The notes: generated by a model not told the origin, from the letters alone. A DNA stretch of 64,000 bases from Chromatiales bacterium (GCA_020445605.1 JAGRGH010000006.1:1-64000); one strand, 5' to 3'. Shown: positions 1 through 15,716, counted from the first letter of the stretch. Translations and numbers: made by a program.

Positions 1-23
1 ACGGCCCCGTCCCGCGGGGTTGC

Positions 24-112
24 GCCCCAAAATCCGTCATGCTGCGTTGCTCGTCGTTCATTTAGACACGCCAAACCTCTCTCCTCGCGCCTTGCCTGAC
101 GTATTTTGGGGC
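24..112. repeat. Inverted repeat at window start, likely end of a dispersed element
   Basis: Positions 24-39 and 97-112 are inverted copies that pair at 15 of 16 positions (GCCCCAAAAT plus CGTCA arms). They enclose about 57 bases without a convincing gene. The sequence continues to 150, where the CTAG at 147-150 holds the stop codon of the neighbouring gene. This looks like the end of a MITE or similar non-coding repeat. The rest of the element may lie outside the window, so its limits are uncertain. Confidence 0.4.
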
Positions 113-146
113 AGCAACGCTGCGCCAAGCGTAGTGTGAACAGGCC

Positions 147-443
147 CTAGTTCTTTCTGCCCTTCCCGTCCGGCAGGTCAAATGCCACGACCTGTCGCGT
201 CGACGGCTCGTCGACATAGCGCGGCCGCAACAGCTCCTCACCGCCGATTTCACGTTCTCGCGCCGCGATCAGGGCCAGACACTGGCGCACATCCTCCACG
301 GTCTGTGCCGAGAGCGGATGGCGCATGCCGGGCGCAGGCGTCACGTCCTTGATGATCGCCGCGAGCGTCAGGCGCATGGCGCGCAGAATTTCGCGTTCCT
401 TGCCGACATCGGCGACGGCATTCGGGTCGTTCATGTTGCTCAT
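147..443 (-). CDS. Small conserved protein of unknown function (98 aa)
   Basis: A soluble protein of 98 residues with no signal peptide or membrane segment. The ATG at 443 is preferred over a GTG at 539, because the upstream translation does not look like protein; a second ATG lies three codons further in. The middle (ILRAMRLTLAAIIKD, then PGMRHPLSAQTVEDVRQCLALI) resembles a short gammaproteobacterial family that databases sometimes label as segregation and condensation protein A. That link is from memory and weak. It lies downstream of ligA on the same strand but 580 bp away. The TAG stop lies in the end of the repeat described at 24-150. Confidence 0.6.
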   Translation of the reverse strand: MSNMNDPNAVADVGKEREILRAMRLTLAAIIKDVTPAPGMRHPLSAQTVEDVRQCLALIAAREREIGGEELLRPRYVDEPSTRQVVAFDLPDGKGRKN

Positions 444-806
444 TGCTCGCAATTCGATGCCAACCCCGGCTACTGCGCCAGTCGGCGCGTCAGGGGCCAG
501 CCAATGGATTCGGAGCGCGAATGGTACCCCACCGCACACCTGTCATCGCCGGTCGCTTGCGGTGGACATTTCGGGCCGCGGCGATCTTGGATTGCCCCAG
601 AGTTGTGCGGCCGGCCTGTTTTGTGCGAAATCAGAGCGAGATACTGGATTTTTCTCGAAAACTTCTTCAGACTTGCGCGCCCTTGAGATCCGCCCCGGGA
701 ACTCCGGGCAAGCATCTGAATCTACTGTCTTTTCTGGCTGGATTCGACGCCGGACCGAAGACCGTGTGAAGCAGTTCCGCGACCGGCCCCGGTGCTGGCG
801 CGAAAC

Positions 807-833
807 TTGAATGTAATGACCGGGGACTACAAT
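807..833 (+). promoter_or_regulatory. Candidate sigma-70 promoter for the small membrane protein gene
   Basis: TTGAAT at 807-812 and TACAAT at 828-833 with a 15-bp spacer; a CTTGAA reading of the -35 box gives 16. A GC-rich hairpin (GCCCCA/TGGGGC, about 846-861) follows. It faces the small open frame at 879. The rest of 444-878 shows no gene that I can support. Confidence 0.35.
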
Positions 834-878
834 TTCCCTGCCATCGCCCCAGGGTTTGGGGCATCGGGTATTGCCATC

Positions 879-4086
<3,208 letters not shown>

Positions 4087-4143
4087 AGCGGCATTCTAGC
4101 AGTCTGACGCGCGTGCCCCGGATGGGCTGGCGCGCGTGGTGAA

Positions 4144-7635
<3,492 letters not shown>

Positions 7636-7710
7636 GGGCGGCTACAATACCCGGCCCCGGCAAGTGGCGACAAGCGCGCCACGGCCGCCCCGTCAGCGCC
7701 CGGATTCGCC

Positions 7711-8100
7711 ATGCCAAGTCAGCCCTCCAAGTCCCTGGAAACTTTCGAAAATCCCGAGCCGGGGCGCGATTACACGATCCGCATCCGCGTGCCTGAATTC
7801 ACCTGCCTGTGCCCGAAGACCGGCCAGCCGGACTTCGCGACCCTGGACCTCGAATACGTCCCGGACGCGCGCTGCGTCGAGCTCAAGTCGCTGAAGCTGT
7901 ATGTGTGGTCGTTCCGCGATACCGGGGCCTTCCACGAGGCGGTGACCAATGCGATCGCCGACGATCTGGTCGCAGCACTTGCGCCGCGTTTTCTGCGCCT
8001 GCGCGCGGAGTTCAACGTACGCGGCGGCATCTACACGACCGTCGTCGCCGAACACCGGGCCGCCGACTGGCGGCCGCCCGAGCCGGTCACGCTGCCCTGA
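7711..8100 (+). CDS. queF: NADPH-dependent preQ0 reductase QueF (short form)
   Basis: Reduces 7-cyano-7-deazaguanine (preQ0) to preQ1 in queuosine biosynthesis. The catalytic cysteine is C34 in the [10 protein letters not shown] motif, with D41 as the usual acid. The NADPH-binding motif ELKSLKLY is at residues 57-64. At 129 residues it is the short, single-domain type. The ATG at 7711 starts a protein with the expected spacing to the catalytic motif. The stop overlaps the probable start of the kinase that follows, so the two genes may be translated together. Confidence 0.93.
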   Translation: MPSQPSKSLETFENPEPGRDYTIRIRVPEFTCLCPKTGQPDFATLDLEYVPDARCVELKSLKLYVWSFRDTGAFHEAVTNAIADDLVAALAPRFLRLRAEFNVRGGIYTTVVAEHRAADWRPPEPVTLP

Positions 8101-9362
8101 GTGACGTCTGGCTGGGCCTGGACCTCGGCACGTCCGGGGTCCGCGCCATCGCGATCGACTCCGTCGGAGACATCGCAGCGAGCGCCGAATCCGCCCTGCT
8201 CTCTGGCACCCGCCCTGCGGCGAACCGCCACGAGCAGGACCCGGGCGCGTGGTGGCAAGCCACGAGCAAAGTCATCGGCGCGATCGCACGGGACCCCGGC
8301 CTGCGCATCCGCGCAATCGCCGTCGACGGCACCTCCGCGAGCGTGCTGCCGATCGACGCCCAGGGCGAGCCGCTCGGCCCGGCCTGGATGTACGACGATG
8401 CGCGCTGCGTGGAAGCCGCAGCGAAGATCGCCGCAGTCGCACCAGCCGAGAGTGCCGCGCATGGCGCGGGATCGAGCCTTGCCAAATGTCTGACGCTTGC
8501 GCAACTGCATCCGCGCGGTACACGGTTCGTGCACCAGGCCGACTGGATCGCCGGGCGGCTGCTCGGGCGTTACGACGTCAGCGATGAAAACAACGCGCTG
8601 AAGATGGGCTATGACCCGGTCGAGCGGGCCTGGCCCGCGTGGTTGGAACGCCTGGGAATCCCGCTGGGCGAACTGCCGCGCGTGGTTGCGCCCGGCACCG
8701 GACTCGGCACCCTCGATTCCGCCGTCGCGCGATCACTCGATCTGGACCCGGACTGCGAAGTGGTGGCCGGCACGACGGACAGCACGGCCGCCGCCATCGC
8801 GGCCGGGCTGGATCGACCGGGCCGCGGCATCACGAGCCTCGGTTCAACGCTCGTCGTGAAGATCGTCAGCGACCGGCCGATCTTTGACGCCGCGCGTGGC
8901 GTCTACAGCCACCGCGTTGGCGACCTGTGGCTGGCCGGCGGTGCATCGAATTCCGGCGGCGCGGTAGTGCGGCAGTTTTTCGACGACGCGACCATTGCCG
9001 AACTCAGCCGCCACATCAACGCCAGCCAGCCCAGCGGGCTCGACTACTACCCGTTGCCTGCAACCGGCGAACGCTTTCCCGATCCCGATCCACAACGTAC
9101 GCCGCAACTCCAGCCGCGACCGACCGACGACGTTGTGTTCCTGCACGGACTGCTCGAGGGCATCGCAAAGATCGAGGCCCGCGCCTTTGATGTGCTGCAT
9201 GCGCTTGGCGCACCAGCGTTGCGGGAGATTGTCACGCTCGGCGGCGGTGCAAGAAACACCGTCTGGAGTGAAATACGTTCGCGGCTGACGGGTGTTCCGG
9301 TTCACGCGGCCGAACACACCGAAGCCGCCTACGGCGGCGCGCTTCTGGCACGCGACCACTGA
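8097..9362 (+). CDS. FGGY-family carbohydrate kinase, D-ribulokinase-like
   Basis: Phosphorylates a sugar, most likely D-ribulose. The sequence resembles the cyanobacterial and plant XK-1 ribulokinase group, with matches such as [12 protein letters not shown] at the start, [50 protein letters not shown] and [12 protein letters not shown]. The frame has no ATG, GTG or TTG near the family's N-terminus. The CTG at 8097 fits, and it overlaps the queF stop as CTGA. From there the protein has 421 residues, close to the family norm. The TGA stop falls at the start of a sequence that looks like an insertion-sequence end. The specificity is inferred from resemblance only. Confidence 0.85.
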   Translation: MSDVWLGLDLGTSGVRAIAIDSVGDIAASAESALLSGTRPAANRHEQDPGAWWQATSKVIGAIARDPGLRIRAIAVDGTSASVLPIDAQGEPLGPAWMYDDARCVEAAAKIAAVAPAESAAHGAGSSLAKCLTLAQLHPRGTRFVHQADWIAGRLLGRYDVSDENNALKMGYDPVERAWPAWLERLGIPLGELPRVVAPGTGLGTLDSAVARSLDLDPDCEVVAGTTDSTAAAIAAGLDRPGRGITSLGSTLVVKIVSDRPIFDAARGVYSHRVGDLWLAGGASNSGGAVVRQFFDDATIAELSRHINASQPSGLDYYPLPATGERFPDPDPQRTPQLQPRPTDDVVFLHGLLEGIAKIEARAFDVLHALGAPALREIVTLGGGARNTVWSEIRSRLTGVPVHAAEHTEAAYGGALLARDH

Positions 9363-9409
9363 ACCGCCCCGGGTATCGCGGAGGCTGTTGGGTTTAAGTT
9401 ACGCAGCGA
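9360..9409. repeat. Possible insertion-sequence terminal remnant
   Basis: The sequence beginning TGAACCGCCCCGGG and continuing with GGAGGCTGTTGG resembles terminal inverted repeats seen in IS3-like elements. No transposase is nearby, so at most one end survives. Its first three bases form the kinase stop codon. The assignment is from memory and uncertain. Confidence 0.3.
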
Positions 9410-9475
9410 CCGCCAACCGTCGGCCTGAACGATCTGCGATGCGAGGGTTGCGCCCCCGACCCGCTCCACACCGAC

Positions 9476-10432
9476 CTACGCCGCGCAGACCAGATGGTAA
9501 AGGGCGAAAAGCCCGTCTTCGTCCTGCCACTGGTTGATCAGATGCAGTCCGGCCTTGCGGGCCATTTGCGCGAATTCCCTGGTGCTGTACTTGTAGGACG
9601 ATTCGGTGTGGATTGCTTCACCCGCGTCGAACCGGTACTGATCCCCGTTGATGCGCACGGTTTGTGGTTCGCGGCTGACCAAATGCATTTCAATGCGTCC
9701 GACAACGTCATTGTAGTGCGCCCGATGTTCGAAACTCTCGGGATCGATGTCGGAATCGAGCTCGGTCCGAATGCGTCTGAGCAGATTCAAGTTGAACTCG
9801 GCGGTGATCCCGGCGTGATCGTTGTATGCGTCATGCAGGATTTGCGGGTCTTTCTTGGTATCCACGCCGATGATCAGGGCACCGTCTGGCGCTATGAACT
9901 GATGCACGTCTTCCAAAAACCGCAACGCATGGCCCGGTTCAAAATTGCCCAGACTGCTGCCGGGAAAGAACACGACCCGACGTCCACTGCTCAGCTGCTT
10001 CGGGATGGTCAGGCCCATGCTGAAATCCGCACACACGCCGTGCACGTCCAGCCATGGGAAGTCGCTGGCCAAGGTCAGAATCGCTCCCTGCAGATAATCT
10101 CCGGAGATGTCCACGGCAACGTAGGATTTGGGTCGCACCTGGCCCAGTATCAGACGAACCTTTTCAGCGCTGCCCGCGCCGGGTTCGACCAAGGTGACAT
10201 CATCGCCGACGGCTGCGGCGATCTCATCGGCATATTCACGCAGCAGCCTTCGCTCGGTTCGAGTGATGTAGTACTCCGGCAGTTCACAGATCTGGTCGAA
10301 CAGCTGCGAGCCGTTCTCATCGTAGAAAAACTTCGGCGGAATCTGTTTGGGACTCTTCGCGAAGCCTTCCCGCACGGCACGCGCGAGGCTGGCCGCTTTC
10401 GGGTGAAGGTCATGGAACTTGGGATCAGACAT
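9476..10432 (-). CDS. egtD: L-histidine N-alpha-methyltransferase EgtD
   Basis: Trimethylates histidine to hercynine with S-adenosylmethionine, the first step of ergothioneine biosynthesis. The SAM site is VEPGAGSAEKVRLIL, preceded by the family's KFFYDENGSQLFDQI and followed by FPGSSLGNFEP. It has 318 residues from the ATG at 10432; a TTG three codons upstream is possible but less likely. It overlaps the end of egtB by 8 bp, so the two enzymes of the oxygen-dependent pathway are co-expressed. No egtC or egtE is present here. Confidence 0.95.
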   Translation of the reverse strand: MSDPKFHDLHPKAASLARAVREGFAKSPKQIPPKFFYDENGSQLFDQICELPEYYITRTERRLLREYADEIAAAVGDDVTLVEPGAGSAEKVRLILGQVRPKSYVAVDISGDYLQGAILTLASDFPWLDVHGVCADFSMGLTIPKQLSSGRRVVFFPGSSLGNFEPGHALRFLEDVHQFIAPDGALIIGVDTKKDPQILHDAYNDHAGITAEFNLNLLRRIRTELDSDIDPESFEHRAHYNDVVGRIEMHLVSREPQTVRINGDQYRFDAGEAIHTESSYKYSTREFAQMARKAGLHLINQWQDEDGLFALYHLVCAA

Positions 10433-11681
10433 ACTGCGCAAGCCGTATTCCGGTCATGGGCCAGCGATCGCGGGGGTAGTAAAAGTTCCGATAACTGGCG
10501 CGCACGTGAGCCCTTGGTGTCAATGCACAACCGCCTTTCAGCACCATCTGGTTGCACATAAATTTACCGTTGTACTCCCCCATGGAACCTTCCAGCGGCC
10601 TGAATCCTGGGTAGGGTTGATATGCCGACTGGGTCCACTGCCAGGCATTTCCAAACCAGGTATTGCCTTCCGCGGATTCAACGGGGTGCAGCGTCAAGGA
10701 TTCGACAAAGTTGCCATCCAAAGACCGGCGTTGAAGCACATGCTCCAGTTCCGCTTCAGTGGGCAAGCGGAGGCCTTTCCAGTTTGCGAAGGCGTTGGCC
10801 TCATAGAAACTGACATGACATACGGGCTGTGAAAGATTCAGCTTCTGCATGCCGGACAGGGTGAATTCATGCCATTGCCCGTCACGGCGCTCCCAATACA
10901 GCGGGCAGCGAGCGCCCTGCTTCTGGTGGAGATGCCAGCCGTCTGCAAGCCACAGTTCTGGCCGCTCGTAACCGCCTGCCTCCATGAATGCCAGGAACTC
11001 CGCATTGGTGACCAGCTGGTTTGCGATACGGTATGGCCGCAGCATTGCCCGGTGACGCGGCGTTTCGTTATCGAAACTGAACCCATCGCCCCCATGTCCG
11101 ATTTCGGTGCTGTCCACGTCGACCGTCAGCCAGTCCAAGGGCGTCCGGTCCTTGGCCGCCGCGACGCCGTGATTCTGGTAGACCGGGCGCAGCGGGTTCA
11201 CCCAGAAGTTGTGCTTGATGTCCATGAGCAACAGCTCCTGGTGCTGTTGTTCATGGTGCAGTCCGAGGATGGTTCGAAACTCAATCTCCCGACGCTGTTC
11301 ACCGGTATCGGTATGCAGGAGCTCAAGCATCGCTGCATCGATGTGACGACGGTAGGCGTAAACCTCGTCCACAGTCGGACGGGACAGCAATCCCCGGTCC
11401 GGCCGCGGCTGCATCTGTCCCACCGTCTGGTAGTAGGAGTTGAACAGATAGGAAAATTTCTCGTGAAAGGGCCGATACCCCGGCATAAACTCGCCGAGGA
11501 CGAACGCCTCAAAAAACCAGCTGACGTGTGCGATGTGCCATTTCGGCGGTGAGGTTTCGAGGATGCTCTGGATCTGATAGTCATCCGGTGCAAGGGGCTG
11601 GCACAGACGTTCGGTCTGCGCACGAACGGCCTGATAGCGTTGTGCCAGGTCGTTGCGCTCGGCTGCGGGCATGGTTTCCAT
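10425..11681 (-). CDS. egtB: Ergothioneine biosynthesis protein EgtB (hercynine sulfoxide synthase)
   Basis: Iron enzyme that joins hercynine to a sulfur donor (cysteine or gamma-glutamylcysteine) with O2. The N-terminal DinB-like part carries the iron ligands: a histidine in WHIAH at about residue 52 and the pair in HHEQQHQE at about 143-147. The C-terminal formylglycine-generating-enzyme-like fold follows (FDNETPRHRAML, LRLPTEAELEHV, NAWQWTQSAY). The length of 418 is typical. The ATG at 11681 is used, with a GTG one codon upstream and another ATG at 11672. It is the first gene of the egtB-egtD pair. Confidence 0.95.
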   Translation of the reverse strand: METMPAAERNDLAQRYQAVRAQTERLCQPLAPDDYQIQSILETSPPKWHIAHVSWFFEAFVLGEFMPGYRPFHEKFSYLFNSYYQTVGQMQPRPDRGLLSRPTVDEVYAYRRHIDAAMLELLHTDTGEQRREIEFRTILGLHHEQQHQELLLMDIKHNFWVNPLRPVYQNHGVAAAKDRTPLDWLTVDVDSTEIGHGGDGFSFDNETPRHRAMLRPYRIANQLVTNAEFLAFMEAGGYERPELWLADGWHLHQKQGARCPLYWERRDGQWHEFTLSGMQKLNLSQPVCHVSFYEANAFANWKGLRLPTEAELEHVLQRRSLDGNFVESLTLHPVESAEGNTWFGNAWQWTQSAYQPYPGFRPLEGSMGEYNGKFMCNQMVLKGGCALTPRAHVRASYRNFYYPRDRWPMTGIRLAQYV

Positions 11682-11878
11682 CACGTCCGGCGTGGTCTGC
11701 GGTCAGGGAAGAATGTTGATGATAGCAAAGCCCGATGACGATCATCTCCAGCGTGGGGAGAGGAAGTCCCCGGTGCAATCACTGATCGAGGCGCCACACA
11801 AATGCATTTACGCCGTGGCAAACAGGGGCCCGCATCAACCATCGGGATGGGCGTTGCCCCGGCGCCAGGATTGACTAA

Positions 11879-11992
11879 GGAAGCTCTGATCAATCCGTCC
11901 CGGATTGCCAGAGCAGCGAAAACGAAAAAGTGTGATTTTTCGTTTTCTCTCATTCTCAACGGCTTACAGCCGTGGTTGTGGCGGCACGTCCA
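11879..11992 (+). repeat. Hairpin-chain repeat B, copy 1
   Basis: A run of palindromes: CTGATCAATCCGTCCCGGAT, then GAAAACGAAAA pairing with TTTTCGTTTTC, then CAACGGC pairing with GCCG. The same sequence, more than two-thirds alike by eye, lies in the opposite orientation at 21851-21967. A perfect 11-bp hairpin (12002-12027, GGAAACTCTGA/TCAGAGTTTCC) follows directly. It is non-coding and sits about 200 bp upstream of egtB. Confidence 0.6.
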
Positions 11993-12001
11993 TGTGCCGC
12001 G

Positions 12002-12027
12002 GGAAACTCTGACAATTCAGAGTTTCC
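12002..12027. repeat. Perfect hairpin, 11-bp stem
   Basis: GGAAACTCTGA, loop caat, TCAGAGTTTCC. It could be a terminator-like or recombination hairpin that belongs to the adjacent repeat. Apart from this, repeat B and the MITE, the gap 11682-12426 shows no gene that I can support. Confidence 0.55.
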
Positions 12028-12161
12028 GTAATCACGATACAAGCGCGGCACACAGGGTGAAGCACGGGGATATGTGTCTCGGCGGAATCCACCAGGCGCG
12101 AGGCACTATCACGGCGCCGAATCTTCCCGCGCAACGAATGGGGCCGACGGTAATCTGCCAG

Positions 12162-12430
12162 CTAGTGTCCTGCCCCGCAATTATCTGTCATTTCTGAGGG
12201 TTCCTACGGTTCGATGGCAAGGCGCGTCGTGAAGGCAATGGTCATTCCATTGGCAAGCGGCGCAACACAGCCCTCGAACCGTAGAAGACCTCCCTGCGGG
12301 CGCGGCTGAGCCGGGCTGACTCAGCGTTGGCGATCCTGACCATAGCCTGGCTATGGCTGCGCATCGCCGCCTTGATTCAGCCCTGCTCAGCTGCGCAGAA
12401 ACGATAGATAGTTGCGGGACAGGACACTAG
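12162..12430. mobile_element. MITE-like element with 35-bp terminal inverted repeats
   Basis: Ends 12162-12196 and 12396-12430 are inverted copies (CTAGTGTCCTGYCCCGCAAY...) that differ at 4 of 35 positions, all transitions. Inside are further palindromes: CTACGGTTCGA/TCGAACCGTAG, CAATGG-tcatt-CCATTG, and CCATAG/CTATGG. There is no open frame of note, so it would need a transposase in trans. The right terminal CTAG supplies the TAG stop of the HupE-like gene. Confidence 0.75.
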
Positions 12431-13593
12431 GCCGCGAGACGACTGACCGTCCAGGTCAGTCCGATCGACGAAATTATGACGGATACGGGAATCACCACTG
12501 CCCGGCGATACCACCAGCGCCGCGCGAACCAGCCGGCGAACAGCGCGAACGCGGACAGTACGATCGCGATCTGGCCCAGTTCCACGCCAATGTTGAAACT
12601 CACGAGCGCGGTCGCGTAATCGCCGGGTGGCATGCCGAAGTCTTTCAGCGCGCCGGCGAAACCGAGCCCGTGCAGCAGCCCAAAGCCGAACACAAGCAGA
12701 AGACGTCGCTTCTGCACCTTGCGGCTGTACAGGTTCTCGATACCGATGTAGGCGATGGACAGCGCCACCAGCGGCTCGACGATGCGCGCGGGCAGTTCAA
12801 CGACTCCATACACCGCCAGCGCCAGCGTGATCGAGTGCGCAATCGTAAACATCGTCACCTGGGCGAGCAGCGGGCGAAACCGCGCCGTCAGCAGAAAGAT
12901 GCCGACGACAAACAGGATGTGATCCATGCCGATCGGCACGATATGGTTGTAACCGAGTTTGATATAGCCCCAGACGACCTCGCCGAACGGCCGCTTCACG
13001 AAACCGTCTTCGATCGGGAATGGATCGGACGCGATGTCCTCGTTGATCCAGACCCAGTCCGACCAGCGCCATTGCTGTCGCACGTCGTCGACCTGTTTCA
13101 CACGCACGGCGTTGTCGCTGAACTCACGCGGAAAATACCAGGTCAGGGTCTTCACCCCGCGCGGCACCGTGCCGTGCAGGTACAGCACGCTCGGGCGTGG
13201 GACTTTCGTATAGCCGGGTTCCGGGATCTTCGTCTCGGTGATGTCGAGCGGAATGCGCTGACCGTCGAAACGAAGTTCGATGCCGTCGAGCAGCCGCGCC
13301 CTGAATGGCACGAACTCTGTGGCGAGTGCGTCAGGCTCCAGCACCCGCAACGCGTCGTAGGCGTCGGATTGCGGTGCATCCTTGGTGTTGCGCCAGCGGC
13401 CATTGATGCCGGTCAGCAGCGCCTCGATCGAGACGTGCAGTTCGACGAACACCTGCCCGTCGCTGTGCACGGCGATGTCGACCATCGTCGGCTTGACGAC
13501 ATCGGCACGCGCGACGTCCGCGAACAGCGCCGCCAGCGCAAGCATGAAAACGAAAAGGCCCCGTCGAAACGGGGCCTTGGGAAACGATCGCAC
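12427..13593 (-). CDS. HupE/UreJ-type membrane protein with periplasmic N-terminal domain
   Basis: The protein has a signal peptide (RSFPKAPFRRG, then a hydrophobic stretch ending ARA at about residue 30). A periplasmic domain to about 210 follows, then about six transmembrane helices with the HupE/UreJ motifs GMDHILFVVGIFLL, FTIAHSITLALA, GFGLLHGLGFA and FNIGVELGQ. The family is linked to metal transport, but the substrate is unknown. The GTG at 13593 is chosen because it gives a complete signal peptide, and it lies 5 bp after the soxB stop. A strong hairpin sits inside the signal-peptide codons. The TAG stop comes from the adjacent MITE, so the original C-terminus may have been altered slightly. 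Confidence 0.82.
   Translation of the reverse strand: MRSFPKAPFRRGLFVFMLALAALFADVARADVVKPTMVDIAVHSDGQVFVELHVSIEALLTGINGRWRNTKDAPQSDAYDALRVLEPDALATEFVPFRARLLDGIELRFDGQRIPLDITETKIPEPGYTKVPRPSVLYLHGTVPRGVKTLTWYFPREFSDNAVRVKQVDDVRQQWRWSDWVWINEDIASDPFPIEDGFVKRPFGEVVWGYIKLGYNHIVPIGMDHILFVVGIFLLTARFRPLLAQVTMFTIAHSITLALAVYGVVELPARIVEPLVALSIAYIGIENLYSRKVQKRRLLLVFGFGLLHGLGFAGALKDFGMPPGDYATALVSFNIGVELGQIAIVLSAFALFAGWFARRWWYRRAVVIPVSVIISSIGLTWTVSRLAA
13555..13578 (-). promoter_or_regulatory. Terminator-like UUCG hairpin inside the HupE-like gene
   Basis: On the minus strand, AAGGCCCCGT and ACGGGGCCTT pair perfectly (10 bp) around a TTCG tetraloop and run into TTTTCGTTTT. It has the shape of an intrinsic terminator located 20 bp after soxB, yet it lies within the codons for the next protein's signal peptide. 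It may limit how much transcription passes from soxB into the HupE-like gene. Confidence 0.6.
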
Positions 13594-13598
13594 CGTTA

Positions 13599-15497
13599 TC
13601 AGGCAGTCTCGCCGGCGTAATCAGCCAGACCCGGGTCGTCGTTGACACCGACAAGCTTCGGATGATTGACCTTCGGAAGCTTCAGCACCTTGGTCTTGGG
13701 GTCGCGATGCCTGAGGATGTACTCGCGCGTGAGGTCCCAGAGCAACGGGCCTTCCGGCGTGTTGTTGACCTGCGCCCAGCCGGCGACCGCATAGGTCTTG
13801 TCGGGATCGATCGCCGTGCCGTCGTCGAGGCGCGCATCCTTGATGCGTTCGCCAAGCGTATTGCGCGGATGAATCGAGTAATCGAGCCCGCCCACGCGCA
13901 CCATGTCGCCGCCGGATTGCAGGTACGGGTCCGGGTCGAACAGATTGTCCGCCACACCTTCGAGGATGTTCAGCAACTGCGCGCCGGTCATGTGCGAAAC
14001 GTAGGTTTCCGCATAGGTCATCGACGACTGGCTCATGACATCGTCCATGGTGATCCACATGTCCTTCGGCACGGTCACGCCCCAGCGCACGCCGGCCGAA
14101 AGCGCGACATCGGCCTTGTAGTGTTCGCGCAGCGCATTGCACAGCACCTGGTCCCAGGTGCCCATGAAGTTGCCGCGGCGGTACAGTGTCTGGCCGGCGA
14201 TCGCGAGCTTCTCGTCGAGGATCTGCGCAAAGGTCTTGCCCATGCGCTCCTTGTTGGTATAGAGCGCGGGCACGCGGCTTTCCTTGATCTCCTGGTCATA
14301 GACCTTGCCGCGCATGCGCTCGATGTATGCGGACATTTCGGGATCGGCCGGCAGCATGTTCGAGATCACGGGCACCATGCGGTAGTCCATGCCCTTGAGC
14401 TCGTTGCCGTCGATCTTCATGTCCATGATGCCGACGAATTTCGCATTCGAACCGGCGTTCGTGACCATGCATTCGCTGCCATCGTCGCGCTTGACCATGA
14501 TGGGCTTGGCCGCGCCATCGTGTGTGTGGCCACCGAACACCGCATTCAGGCCCGGCACACGCTCGGCCATCTTGATGTCGACATCCATGCCGTTGTGCGA
14601 AAGCAGAACGACGGCGGCCGGCTTCTCTTCGTCCCAGATCTTCTGCACCAGATCCTTGAGGTCGTCCTCGCGCAGACCGAAGCTGAGATCCGGGAAGAAT
14701 TCCTGCGGATTGGCATTGCCAAGCCGAGGGAACGCCTGACCGATCACGGCAATGCGCGCACCGCCGGCCTCGCGCACGGAATACGGCCGGAACGCATGGC
14801 CGGTGTCCTCGCTGAACAGTCCCAGTCCGTTGTACTTCTCGACCAGTTCCAGATAGTCGCCACCAAACAGCGAGGATTCCTTCACGCGCACGTTCTGGCC
14901 GACGAAATCGCCCTTGAACAGCGCCACGTTCTTCAGCAGCTGTTCCTGGCTGTAGGTGAATTCCCAGTGCCCGACCATCACGTCGACACCAAGGATGTTC
15001 GAGGTCTCGACCATGTCCGAGCCGCGGGTCCACAGCGAGGTGCCCGAACCCTGCCAGGAATCGCCGCCATCGAGCGTCAGCGTGTTGCCGCGACCGCCGG
15101 CCTGGGTGCGCAGGTGATCCAGCAGCGTCTTGAGCTGCGCGAAGCCACCGGTCGGGCCGTACTTCTTCGCATCCGCGTCGAAGTTCAGATAGGTATAGGC
15201 GTAGGACTCCGGCGTGCCCTCGGAAAGGCCGGCGGCCTTGAGGAAGCTGCGTCCGACGATGTGCGGCACGCGCCCGAAGGCGTCACCAACGCCGAGATTG
15301 ACGTTCGGCTCGCGAAAATATTTCGGGATGATCTGCCCATGCACATCGGTGAAATGCAGGATGCGGGCGTTGCCGCGCATCGGCGCGTCATAGAGCTTCG
15401 GCAGTTTCGCGGCCGCGGCACGCAGCTGACCGGGCAACAGGCCGGCAGCCGCGGCGGCACCGATCGCCTGGATGAATTCTCGACGTTTCATGGCCAT
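13599..15497 (-). CDS. soxB: Thiosulfohydrolase SoxB
   Basis: Periplasmic enzyme that hydrolyses sulfate from the thiosulfonate carried on SoxYZ during thiosulfate oxidation. It has a Tat signal (MKRREFIQAIG, Ala-rich core). The two-manganese metallophosphoesterase motifs are FTDVHGQ, DGGDSWQGSG, SHNGMDVD and GGHTHD. VMVGHWEFTY is the SoxB-type form of the motif that reads GNHEFD in 5'-nucleotidases. The length of 632 is slightly above the usual 560-600. A good Shine-Dalgarno (GGAGGA) precedes ATG 15497; a second ATG two codons in is possible. No soxAXYZ lies nearby. Confidence 0.92.
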   Translation of the reverse strand: MAMKRREFIQAIGAAAAAGLLPGQLRAAAAKLPKLYDAPMRGNARILHFTDVHGQIIPKYFREPNVNLGVGDAFGRVPHIVGRSFLKAAGLSEGTPESYAYTYLNFDADAKKYGPTGGFAQLKTLLDHLRTQAGGRGNTLTLDGGDSWQGSGTSLWTRGSDMVETSNILGVDVMVGHWEFTYSQEQLLKNVALFKGDFVGQNVRVKESSLFGGDYLELVEKYNGLGLFSEDTGHAFRPYSVREAGGARIAVIGQAFPRLGNANPQEFFPDLSFGLREDDLKDLVQKIWDEEKPAAVVLLSHNGMDVDIKMAERVPGLNAVFGGHTHDGAAKPIMVKRDDGSECMVTNAGSNAKFVGIMDMKIDGNELKGMDYRMVPVISNMLPADPEMSAYIERMRGKVYDQEIKESRVPALYTNKERMGKTFAQILDEKLAIAGQTLYRRGNFMGTWDQVLCNALREHYKADVALSAGVRWGVTVPKDMWITMDDVMSQSSMTYAETYVSHMTGAQLLNILEGVADNLFDPDPYLQSGGDMVRVGGLDYSIHPRNTLGERIKDARLDDGTAIDPDKTYAVAGWAQVNNTPEGPLLWDLTREYILRHRDPKTKVLKLPKVNHPKLVGVNDDPGLADYAGETA

Positions 15498-15688
15498 GGG
15501 ACCCGTCCTCCAATAAATCTAGTGTGGTTATGTTTGCGGTCGCCCGCGAGTGCGGCGTTCTGACACGTCGGGAACGCGAGCCCGGCGGCCGTCAGGGTAC
15601 CGCGATGGCGAGGTTGATGCGCCGCTGCCGCAAGCCTCGGCGCGACATTCACTCCGCAACTGTGCCGTATTACACCCGCATCGGCCGT

Positions 15689-15716
15689 GAAAAAAAAGGC
15701 CGCCCGGAGGCGGCCT
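15689..15716 (-). terminator. Intrinsic terminator after the DsrE-like gene
   Basis: Read on the minus strand, AGGCCGCC and GGCGGCCT form an 8-bp GC stem with a TCCG loop, followed by eight T residues. It lies about 50 bp beyond the DsrE-like stop and suggests that this gene is transcribed alone, while soxB has its own promoter in 15498-15688. Confidence 0.85.

Noticed and set aside
13599-15497. Reading soxB as a 5'-nucleotidase
   Set aside because: The motif VGHWEFTY replaces the nucleotidase GNHEFD, and the Tat signal and DsrE-like neighbour fit SoxB.
13662-15563. 633-residue open frame antisense to soxB
   Set aside because: A mirror of the strongly biased codon use of soxB; no recognisable domain.
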